From positions 372,001-436,000 of the forward strand of contig CBDDLR010000001.1 of assembly GCA_965230765.1 (NCBI GenBank): DNA of 64,000 bases. Reading direction: 5' to 3'. Origin of the DNA: Sunxiuqinia sp965230765. GTDB taxonomy: Bacteria; Bacteroidota; Bacteroidia; Bacteroidales; Prolixibacteraceae. The translations under genes and the position numbers were made by a program. The notes beneath the pieces were generated by a model. It was not told where the DNA came from, ran no database searches, and saw only the letters and a list, made by a program, of their open reading frames with translations. This document shows positions 1 to 6,807 of the stretch, one piece after another; position 1 is the stretch's first letter, and the number at the start of each line of letters is the position of its first letter.

Positions 1-1676
1 ATATAATCTTTTTGAGATACCTTGATAAACAACAACGTAACTATTCTCTTGATTTTAATGACTTAATAAATTTTACAATTTACATTTTTGAAAACAATAA
101 GGATGTTTTAGAAAAGTGGCAAAATAGACTGTACTACATTCAAGTTGATGAAACTCAAGATAGTTCACCAAAGCAATTTCATTTAGTAAATACACTATCT
201 CAAATCCACAAAAACCTTTTTGTTGTTGGAGACCCAGACCAAACAATTTATGAATGGAGAGGTGCCAAACCAGAAATACTTGTTGACTTTGACAAGCAAT
301 TTCCAGAAGCGGAAACAGTTATAATGAATCAAAACTATCGTTCTACTCCTAATATTTTAAACCTAGGAAACTATATTATTAAAAATAACAAAATCCGGGT
401 AGTCAAGGATATGTTTACCCAGAATAAGGGAGGTGTTGATGTTGTTCATTTTCACGCAAAAAATGACTTGGAAGAAGGATTATTTGTTGCGAATGAAATT
501 CATAAAATTGCTAAAGAGAAGAATCTAAAATTCTCTGATTTTACTATACTTTATCGAGCGAACCATGTTTCAAGGATAATTGAACAGTCATTAATAAAAG
601 AGGGAATACCCTATTCAATTTGGGGTGGAATTAGATTTTTTGAGCGAAAAGAGATTAAGGATGTATTATCTTATCTAAGACTTATAGTTCTGGGAGATGA
701 CTTGTCATTTTTACGCATAATTAATACTCCTTCTAGAAAATTAGGTAAAGTTTTTATTAAAGGGTTAAAACAAATAGCCGAGCAAGAAAATAAATCACTT
801 TTTGAAGTTCTAGAGTCAAATTCATTAAACAGACAATCAGCAGAAGAGTTTAAATCCTTAATCGAACATTTTCGCAACTTGAAAGACAAGGTTTTAGTCT
901 CAGATTTAATCAAAGAGATTTTGGACAAAACAGGGTTGAGTAAAATGTATAGAGCTGATGGAGATGAGGAGCGACTTGAAAATATTAAAGAATTACAAAA
1001 CTCAATCATTACACTTGAGAATGATGATGTTGAAAAGCTTACTCTGGAGAATTACTTGCAGGAGATTGCTCTATTCACTGATATGGATGTTGATGACGGC
1101 AAAAATGATAGAGTTAAATTAATGACAATTCATACAGCTAAAGGATTAGAATTTCCATATGTATTTTTATGTGGCTTTACGGAAGGAGTACTTCCAAGTT
1201 TTAGGTCTGTTAAGGAAAGACGAGAAAGAGCATTAGAAGAGGAAAGAAGACTTACGTATGTTGCAATTACACGAGCAGAAAAAGCATTTTACATGACAGA
1301 ATCAGAGGGATTCAATTTCCAGACTGGAATGTATAAATATCCATCTCGGTTTTTATTTGAGATCAAGGAGAGCTTATATGTAAGACAAGGCGACTTGTCT
1401 GAGCAAATAATCTCTGAAGCCAAACAGCAATTAGAACACGAGGAAAGAATGTCAAACCTTCCACCAATACCAGTCCTCGAAGTTGGAGACATCGTTACAT
1501 TTAATGCATGGGGAAATGGCGAAGTACTAGAAAAAGATGAGGAAAAACGGGTCTACATGATTGATTTTGAAAAAATAAATGGAATTAGACCTATAAGATT
1601 TGACTGGCGTGGTTTGGAAAAAATTGATTCTACCAAAGAGATTTTAAATGCCGATAAATCAACAGAAAATCAATAA
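1..1676 (+). CDS. UvrD/PcrA-like superfamily 1 DNA helicase, 3' part (5' end outside window)
   Basis: This is an ATP-dependent 3'-5' DNA helicase of superfamily 1, acting in repair or replication. Visible motifs, numbered from the TTG at base 12, are the Walker B-type DETQD (residues 46-50), motif III GDPDQTIYEWRG (73-84), motif IV QNYRST, motif V with TIHTAKGLEF, and motif VI with EERRLTYVAITRAEK. A C-terminal KOW/Tudor-like tail (VGDIVTFNAWGNGEV) is typical of PcrA. The Walker A/Q-motif part is missing because the reading frame is open through base 3, so the gene starts before the window. The annotated TTG is therefore only the first visible start-like codon. It could be the housekeeping PcrA or a paralogue; the accessory neighbours favour a paralogue, but this is not decided. 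Confidence 0.9.
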   Translation, partial: IIFLRYLDKQQRNYSLDFNDLINFTIYIFENNKDVLEKWQNRLYYIQVDETQDSSPKQFHLVNTLSQIHKNLFVVGDPDQTIYEWRGAKPEILVDFDKQFPEAETVIMNQNYRSTPNILNLGNYIIKNNKIRVVKDMFTQNKGGVDVVHFHAKNDLEEGLFVANEIHKIAKEKNLKFSDFTILYRANHVSRIIEQSLIKEGIPYSIWGGIRFFERKEIKDVLSYLRLIVLGDDLSFLRIINTPSRKLGKVFIKGLKQIAEQENKSLFEVLESNSLNRQSAEEFKSLIEHFRNLKDKVLVSDLIKEILDKTGLSKMYRADGDEERLENIKELQNSIITLENDDVEKLTLENYLQEIALFTDMDVDDGKNDRVKLMTIHTAKGLEFPYVFLCGFTEGVLPSFRSVKERRERALEEERRLTYVAITRAEKAFYMTESEGFNFQTGMYKYPSRFLFEIKESLYVRQGDLSEQIISEAKQQLEHEERMSNLPPIPVLEVGDIVTFNAWGNGEVLEKDEEKRVYMIDFEKINGIRPIRFDWRGLEKIDSTKEILNADKSTENQ

Positions 1677-1724
1677 ATATAATGACGGATAATCAAATAC
1701 TGCCTGTAACAAATTAAAACGAAC

Positions 1725-2474
1725 ATGACAGCTAAACTGATAATTATACTGACGATATTTTCAACTTCGATTTTTGCACAAGTTGATTGTGAGAAATATC
1801 CTGACAAATACATTCCGACTGATTTGGATGACGCATTGAATTATCTTGATTGTAAATGGAGTGATTCAGACAAAGAGGGATTTAAAAACAAGCCTGAAAA
1901 TGACGCAGTAGTTGAGTTGCATTTTGGGACAGGAATGGGAATTAGGAACAGTTGGGGATTATGGAAAGGAGATTCTGGAATTTCAAAATATTTTCGTGAT
2001 TTAGGAATAAATCATCCAGATGATATGTCAGGTATCATATTGACTTCATTTCATAGACACTTAAATGGCTCTGATATCAAAATTGATGAACAAGTGAAAT
2101 TCTACACAGATTATTGGGAGAAATCTAAACAAGCGGAGCTTAAAAGAAAAAGAGAGGATTTTAATGAGTTTACCGTAAATGATTCTGTAGATTTTTTGTA
2201 CAATTACGATTATGTATCAAAGGAGCAGGAAGACAAAGACATGGATGATACTTGTATTGCCAGAGGATTAGTAATTGCAAAAGATACAGTAGATTTAAGG
2301 CTTCAAGTCCGACTTCTTGAAAGTTGTGATGAAAAAGGAATCATTATTTCAAAAAGGGACATTTATATCCAAGAAGGAACTGAATGGATATTAAAAGAAA
2401 AGGACAAAATCGAGATTATGAAAAATGGAGAAACTAAATGGACAAATTATGATATTTGGGAAACGATTGAATAA
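1725..2474 (+). CDS. Secreted DUF6794-like protein of unknown function
   Basis: The 249-aa product begins with a short signal peptide (MTAKLIIILTIFSTSIFAQ), so it is probably exported. Residues about 25-120 have the features I associate with DUF6794: a start like IPTDLDDALNYLDC, then a motif with RNSWGLWKGDSGISKYF, then GINHPDDMSGIILTSFHRHLNG. The second half (about 140-249) is unlike anything I recognise and is rich in Asp, Lys and Glu. No enzyme motif is visible. It lies 48 bp after the helicase and just before an attC-like palindrome, in a strip of small accessory genes. The family assignment is from memory of motif spacing; the function is unknown. Confidence 0.7.
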   Translation: MTAKLIIILTIFSTSIFAQVDCEKYPDKYIPTDLDDALNYLDCKWSDSDKEGFKNKPENDAVVELHFGTGMGIRNSWGLWKGDSGISKYFRDLGINHPDDMSGIILTSFHRHLNGSDIKIDEQVKFYTDYWEKSKQAELKRKREDFNEFTVNDSVDFLYNYDYVSKEQEDKDMDDTCIARGLVIAKDTVDLRLQVRLLESCDEKGIIISKRDIYIQEGTEWILKEKDKIEIMKNGETKWTNYDIWETIE

Positions 2475-2481
2475 ATAACTT

Positions 2482-2619
2482 TTGGCAACAAATTGTAAAT
2501 TGCGTTGCGGGGTTGGTGCAGGGTTGTTCGCCGGATTCTCGTATCGCAGTCAGGTCCTACCGGACGCTGACACTCACCCAAATCCGCAACGACAACTTAC
2601 AAGTGACCGTTGTAGCCAA
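2482..2619. repeat. Long imperfect palindrome with attC-like architecture
   Basis: The outer arms are TTGGCAACAAATTGTAA (2482-2498) and TTACAAGTGACCGTTGTAGCCAA (2597-2619), which pair imperfectly. Middle arms are at 2501-2518 and 2571-2594. An inner stem pairs GTCAG-GTCC (2549-2557) with GGAC-CTGAC (2562-2571). The whole stretch is noticeably more G+C rich than its neighbours. Mismatched bulges and a bounding position between unrelated small genes resemble a folded integron attC site. The strict GTTRRRY core is not present, so I do not call it attC. A related end sequence, ACTGGCTACAACA, recurs near 2970. Confidence 0.55.
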
Positions 2620-2648
2620 TTTGAACAACATTAAACATCAAATTTGAA

Positions 2649-2957
2649 ATGTCCAAATATTCAATAGTCTGGAAATACAAAATAAAACCTGAATACAAAG
2701 AAAAGTTTGAGTTTGAGTATGGTGTGAATGGAACTTGGAATTCTTTATTTAATAAATCAAAGAATTATACAGGCTCATATTTGCATATTAGTGAAATTGA
2801 GTCCAACACCTATTTACTCATCGATACGTGGAGAAGCAGAGAGTTGTACGAAGGATTTATAAAGTCTTATAGTGATGAATATCAAAAATTAAGTTTAAAG
2901 TTTGAATATCTCTATGAATCAGAAGAGAAAATAGGGACGTTTAAAATTGTAGAATAA
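2649..2957 (+). CDS. Small antibiotic-biosynthesis-monooxygenase-like (dimeric alpha-beta barrel) protein
   Basis: This is a 102-aa cytoplasmic protein with no signal peptide. The strand-helix-strand pattern suggests the ABM/dimeric alpha+beta barrel fold. It has IVWKYKIKPEYKEKFEFEY at the N-terminus, NGTWNSLFNKSKNYTGSYL in the middle, a strand with YLLIDTWRSRELYEGF, and a C-terminal region ending GTFKIVE. Members of this fold include heme- or quinone-acting monooxygenases, but many have no known activity, and no catalytic residue can be assigned here. It sits alone between the palindrome and a gene-poor stretch and has no obvious operon partner. The start ATG follows the palindrome's right arm by 29 bp. 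Confidence 0.6.
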   Translation: MSKYSIVWKYKIKPEYKEKFEFEYGVNGTWNSLFNKSKNYTGSYLHISEIESNTYLLIDTWRSRELYEGFIKSYSDEYQKLSLKFEYLYESEEKIGTFKIVE

Positions 2958-3260
2958 ATACTAAATAAAAAAACTGGCTACAACAAAACCAAATTGAATG
3001 ATACGATACATTAAAAATACAGCTTTAACTGGGCATCAAACAGGAACTGCGTTTAGCTCAGCATTATGTGTAATTCCCCACACAAACACTTCCGGAATAG
3101 ATCAAAACATAATTTATCTATTTCTCCAGAGCTTATTAAATCCGGTTGCTAACGTAAAAGTAGGTAGCAAAAATGTAAAGAAAATAACAATTTTGGGCAA
3201 AACATATAACACTGATAATCAGGCACTAATTTAACGGCAATTAGAATAAAAGGGAAAATT
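2958..3260. other. Gene-poor 303-bp stretch; possible degraded cassette end
   Basis: The stretch starts with ACTGGCTACAACA (about 2970-2984), which resembles the ends of the 2482-2619 palindrome without its middle. A 78-codon open frame (2998-3234) has low-complexity, non-protein-like composition and no recognisable motif, so I do not call it a gene. I see no terminator or convincing promoter. Confidence 0.4.
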
Positions 3261-4214
3261 ATGAAAATAACAAAAAAAATGTACGATAAGGAATTGAGAC
3301 GCTATTATCTGCCAATGAAAATAGTAGCATTCTTCTTTTCCAGAAAATGGGGGGTTAATTTATTTAATCGTATAATGAATCGACAAAAAGGAAAAGATAT
3401 AGAAGGTTTACACTGTGAAGAGCGCTTTATTCCGAGCAAAAATAATGGACCTGACATAAGGATTAGAATTTTTCGCCCAATTAATTCAGATAAAAGTTTG
3501 CCGGGTTTACTTTATAATCATGGAGGTGGCTATATGCTTGATGTTCCTGAGGGGTATCTGGAATTTATAAAGCAATTTATTTCCAAACGACCTTGTGTAG
3601 TAGTTGCACCTGATTACAGGAGATCTATAAAGAATCCTTTCCCTGACGGATTTAATGATTGTTATGACACATTACTTTGGATGAAAGAAAATGCTCTAAA
3701 CCTAGGGATAATTTCTTCTAAATTTATCGTAGCAGGACATAGTGCAGGTGGCGGTTTAACTGCTGCAATCACATTGAAAGCAAGGGATACAAAAGATGTT
3801 GATATTGCCTTTCAGATGCCAGTATATCCGATGATAGATCACCGACAGAATACAGAATCGGCAAAAAGCATGAACACAGTTCCTGTTTGGAATGGAACAA
3901 CGAATGCGTTTGGATGGAGTATGTACTTGCAAAATACGAAAGCCCCGGTTTCTAAATATGCATCTCCTGCACTGAACAATGATTACAGTAATTTCCCACC
4001 TACAATTTCATTTGTTGGAGATCTGGAACCTTTTAGAGATGAAACCATAAACTATGTAGAAGCATTGAGAAGTGAAAACATTGAGGTAAAATTTGAATTG
4101 TTTAAAGGTGCTTTTCATGCCTTTGATATAATTGGAAAAGATACAGATATTGGTAAAAAAGCAAATCAATTTCAATTTAATGCTTTTGCTGAATATGTTG
4201 ACAAGTACATTTAA
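3261..4214 (+). CDS. Alpha/beta hydrolase, hormone-sensitive-lipase-type esterase
   Basis: The 317-aa product is a probable carboxylesterase of the alpha/beta hydrolase fold-3 (HSL) group. The oxyanion-hole motif HGGG is at residues 87-90, the nucleophile elbow GHSAGG has Ser161, and the catalytic His is His286 in GAFHAF. The usual DPLRDE motif reads EPFRDE here (about 256-261), so the acid may be Glu256 unless nearby Asp254 or Asp260 substitutes. There is no signal peptide. The N-terminal helix region (KIVAFFFSRKWGVNLF) is hydrophobic and may touch the membrane. It is monocistronic, followed by about 280 bp without a gene. The substrate cannot be told from sequence. Confidence 0.85.
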   Translation: MKITKKMYDKELRRYYLPMKIVAFFFSRKWGVNLFNRIMNRQKGKDIEGLHCEERFIPSKNNGPDIRIRIFRPINSDKSLPGLLYNHGGGYMLDVPEGYLEFIKQFISKRPCVVVAPDYRRSIKNPFPDGFNDCYDTLLWMKENALNLGIISSKFIVAGHSAGGGLTAAITLKARDTKDVDIAFQMPVYPMIDHRQNTESAKSMNTVPVWNGTTNAFGWSMYLQNTKAPVSKYASPALNNDYSNFPPTISFVGDLEPFRDETINYVEALRSENIEVKFELFKGAFHAFDIIGKDTDIGKKANQFQFNAFAEYVDKYI

Positions 4215-4495
4215 GAAATTACTACACCCAACAAAAAATATAAATCATTGTGCGGTTAATGCTAAATTAAAGGGCATCACATCTAATAAAATTTTTAGCG
4301 GTTCGACAGGAAAGTTCTTCGAAATGCCCTATTCATACAAATAACCATTCAGGCACACTCAGCTATTCGATACATTTAGCACCACAATATTTTTGGGTAG
4401 AGGGACACACTGGAAAAGTTATTATCTCCATTGTAAAACCGAATGCATAGCTATTTGTTTAACTTAACTATTCAGCTCATATTATCAGGCAAACT

Positions 4496-5317
4496 ATGAT
4501 TTTTAAAGGACAGGATAACGAATACATACAGCTTCAAAACGTTCACAGCGCTGATTGCTTTCAACTAACTGAGGAACTGGAAAAACCATTAACATTTCTT
4601 TGGTTTGGAGCAGATGGAAACCCAATTGAGATTGATGGCATTCAGCATATCTTCAATAAAAACCAGGTTGTTTGTTTAACTGAATTTCACCGGGTAAACA
4701 TAGCCAGTATTTGCAATGCCCGCATGTTACGTTTCAATCGTCCGTTTTATTGCATTGTTGATCATGATATTGAAGTGGGTTGCAAAGGGCTACTTTTTTT
4801 TGGTGCATCCCAATTGCCTGTTTTTACCATTCAGGATAACGAGCTTGAGAAATTCCAAACGGTTTGGAAAATGTTTGAAATGGAAATGAACCACAAGGAT
4901 GAACATCAGCTTGAAATGTTGCAGACCATGCTGAAACGTTTCCTGATTTTAAGCACCAGGGTATTCAAAGCCCAAAACAATTATCAACGCATTGACGAAA
5001 AACAGACCAGCATCATCCGAGAATATAATTTTTTGGTAGAGCAACACTTTCGCACCAAACACACAGTTGCTGATTATGCAGCCATGCTAAACAAATCGGC
5101 CAAAACTTTATCGAACCTCTTTTCAAAGCTGGCAGACAAAACCCCGTTGCAGTTTATACAGGATCGGAAAATGCTTGAGGCAAGAAGGTTGCTTCGCTAT
5201 ACCGACAAAAGCATTAGTGAGGTTGCTTATGAAGTTGGCTTTGAAGATATCCAGTCGTTCAGCCGTTTTTTCAGGAATATTGAAGGGGTTTCACCTTCTG
5301 TTTTTAAAGAAATTTAG
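4496..5317 (+). CDS. AraC-family transcriptional regulator
   Basis: This 273-aa DNA-binding regulator has an N-terminal cupin-like sensing half (about 1-150) and a C-terminal double helix-turn-helix of AraC type (about 180-273). The latter shows HTVADYAAMLNKSAKTLSNLF as the first helix pair and the hallmark ISEVAYEVGFEDIQSFSRFF, followed by PSVFKEI at the C-terminus. It lies 109 bp upstream of, and in the same direction as, a three-gene redox operon (AhpD-like, membrane protein, thioredoxin). The obvious inference is that it controls that operon. The ligand is unknown. The long gap on its 5' side leaves room for its own promoter. Confidence 0.88.
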   Translation: MIFKGQDNEYIQLQNVHSADCFQLTEELEKPLTFLWFGADGNPIEIDGIQHIFNKNQVVCLTEFHRVNIASICNARMLRFNRPFYCIVDHDIEVGCKGLLFFGASQLPVFTIQDNELEKFQTVWKMFEMEMNHKDEHQLEMLQTMLKRFLILSTRVFKAQNNYQRIDEKQTSIIREYNFLVEQHFRTKHTVADYAAMLNKSAKTLSNLFSKLADKTPLQFIQDRKMLEARRLLRYTDKSISEVAYEVGFEDIQSFSRFFRNIEGVSPSVFKEI

Positions 5318-5426
5318 GTTTTGGGAAAAATTGACTAATCGCCGGGTAAATCTGCCTAACATCTGCCCTATTTTCTCTCGCATATTTGCATTGTAATAAA
5401 TAATTAATCATTTAAAAATTAAAACA

Positions 5427-5978
5427 ATGCAAAAATTTAATGTTCCAACAAAAGCAGAAGTAACTGAAAGTAACCAGGCAATTTTCGACAATTTAGAAAA
5501 AGGATTAGGATTTGTACCAAACCTGTATGCCTACCTGGCAAAAAGCGAAACAGCACTTGCCGATTACCTGGCACTACAAAATCGTAAATCAACTTTACGG
5601 GCAAAAGAACGCGAAGTAATTAACCTTGTTACCAGTCAGCTAAATGGATGCAGGTATTGCCAATCCGCACACTCTGTTATCGGTAAAATGAACGGATTTT
5701 CTGAAGATCAGATTCTGGAACTTCGTAAAGGGTACGCTTCATTTGATGCCAAGCTTGATTCCCTGGCAAAATTTACGAAAGCGGTTGTTGAAAATCGTGG
5801 TCGAGTTAGCGAACAAGACAAAGACGATTTTTTTGCAGCTGGCTACAATGAAGTCAACATGATTGATGCGGTCATCATTATTGGTGATAAAATAATCAGT
5901 AACTACATACATAATTTGGCTGAATTCGCAATTGATTTCCCAATTGCCAGTGAAATTGAGCTGGAACAAGTATCATAA
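5427..5978 (+). CDS. Carboxymuconolactone decarboxylase/AhpD-like peroxidase family protein
   Basis: The 183-aa protein belongs to the AhpD/CMD family. The redox motif is CRYC (Cys75, Cys78) followed by QSAH with His82, matching the CxxCxxxH site of AhpD-type alkylhydroperoxidases. These use a cysteine pair to reduce peroxides or adducts. Residues 55-70 (STLRAKEREVINLVTS) form the helix that precedes the site. It is the first gene of a run with a small membrane protein and a thioredoxin, which could supply electrons. A weak Bacteroidota -7 element, CATATTTG, lies at 5381-5388. The substrate is unknown. Confidence 0.85.
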   Translation: MQKFNVPTKAEVTESNQAIFDNLEKGLGFVPNLYAYLAKSETALADYLALQNRKSTLRAKEREVINLVTSQLNGCRYCQSAHSVIGKMNGFSEDQILELRKGYASFDAKLDSLAKFTKAVVENRGRVSEQDKDDFFAAGYNEVNMIDAVIIIGDKIISNYIHNLAEFAIDFPIASEIELEQVS

Positions 5979-6006
5979 ATCAAACACACAAGAAACAATT
6001 ATAACC

Positions 6007-6432
6007 ATGAAAACTCAAAAAATAAATTGGATTAATGCCATCATCGCTGGTATTGTTGGCACAGTTGCTTTCGACCTTGTTGGCTATTTGTTTACCAAAC
6101 AGCTCTGGGATATCGCCCACCTGCTGGGTGAAAAAACCGGACTTGGTTTTGCTTACGGGCTGTTCGGCCACTACTCTAACGGTATCTTGTTAGCCGTTTT
6201 GTATGCAGGTATTGCACCATCGTTGCCAGGGCCAAACTGGCTTCGCGCACAACTATTTGTTATTGCTGAAACCATTGCATTGGTTTGGTTCTTTATGTTC
6301 CCACTTTTAGGTGCGGGCATAGCCGGAACAAAAATGGCAGCAATTATTCCAGTTGTGTCCATGGTTCGCCATATTGCTTACGGTATTCCACTCTGGTATT
6401 TTGTACACAATTTTAAATACAACAAATCATGA
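6007..6432 (+). CDS. Small integral membrane protein of unknown function
   Basis: The 141-aa protein starts at the ATG (MKTQKINWI) 28 bp after the AhpD-like gene. A longer reading with a start at 5932 would overlap that gene and was rejected. Three or four hydrophobic segments are visible: IIAGIVGTVAFDLVGYLF, a stretch around YSNGILLAVLYAGIAP, one around LFVIAETIALVWFFMFPLLG, and IPVVSMVRHIAYGIPLWYF. I recognise no cofactor or transport motif. It overlaps the thioredoxin start by four bases (ATGA), so the two are translationally coupled. It may be a membrane partner of the redox pair. Confidence 0.75.
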   Translation: MKTQKINWINAIIAGIVGTVAFDLVGYLFTKQLWDIAHLLGEKTGLGFAYGLFGHYSNGILLAVLYAGIAPSLPGPNWLRAQLFVIAETIALVWFFMFPLLGAGIAGTKMAAIIPVVSMVRHIAYGIPLWYFVHNFKYNKS

Positions 6433-6749
6433 TACAACAATTAAACAATTCAAATTTTCAGGAAACCATCGACAATAACGAGGTAGTACTGGTTGATTTT
6501 TATGCTGACTGGTGTGGTCCTTGTAATGCTCTGCACCCAACATTAGAGTCTTTAGCAACCGATTTTGAGCAAAAGGCAGTTGTTTCAAAAATCAATATTG
6601 ACAACAATCCTGAGCTAACTGCTCAATTCGGGGTACGCAGTGTACCAGCTTTATTCTATTTTAAAAATGGGAAATTGGTTGACAAACAAAGCGGTATTCA
6701 AACGCAGACAGCTTTATCTGATCGACTAAATGAGCTGCTAGTTTCATAA
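6429..6749 (+). CDS. Thioredoxin
   Basis: A compact single-domain thioredoxin of 106 aa with the canonical WCGPC site at residues 28-32, preceded by VLVDFYADW. The cis-proline loop SVPALFYFKNGK follows, and a C-terminal helix completes the fold. It has no signal peptide, so it acts in the cytoplasm as a dithiol reductant. It is coupled by an ATGA overlap to the membrane protein before it and closes the operon; a strong hairpin terminator follows at 6766. It may serve the AhpD-like protein rather than be the main cellular thioredoxin. Confidence 0.93.
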   Translation: MIQQLNNSNFQETIDNNEVVLVDFYADWCGPCNALHPTLESLATDFEQKAVVSKINIDNNPELTAQFGVRSVPALFYFKNGKLVDKQSGIQTQTALSDRLNELLVS

Positions 6750-6765
6750 AACTGAGGCCAAATTC

Positions 6766-6800
6766 TATTGATCGGATGACTTAGAGTCATCCGATCAATA
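6766..6800. terminator. Bidirectional intrinsic hairpin between convergent genes
   Basis: A perfect 16-bp stem: TATTGATCGGATGACT (6766-6781), loop TAG, AGTCATCCGATCAATA (6785-6800). It lies between the plus-strand thioredoxin and the minus-strand BNR-repeat gene, 16 bp and 7 bp from their stops. It has no long U tract on either side, but its symmetry and position fit a shared terminator. Confidence 0.75.
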
Positions 6801-6807
6801 AAGCTAA

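Noticed and set aside
2482..2619. Reading the palindrome as a true integron attC site
   Set aside because: No exact GTTRRRY/RYYYAAC core and no integrase in the window; kept only as attC-like.
2998..3234. 78-codon open frame on the plus strand
   Set aside because: Non-protein-like composition, no motif, no partner, and it lies in a likely degraded intergenic stretch.
4132..4344. 70-codon open frame overlapping the hydrolase end
   Set aside because: Another frame of the 3261-4214 gene; basic and Asn-rich with no family.
5175..5396. 73-codon open frame inside the AraC gene
   Set aside because: Shadow frame of the AraC helix-turn-helix region.
5932..6006. Upstream extension of the small membrane protein
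   Set aside because: It would overlap the AhpD-like gene by 47 bp, and the peptide is not membrane-like; ATG at 6007 is better.
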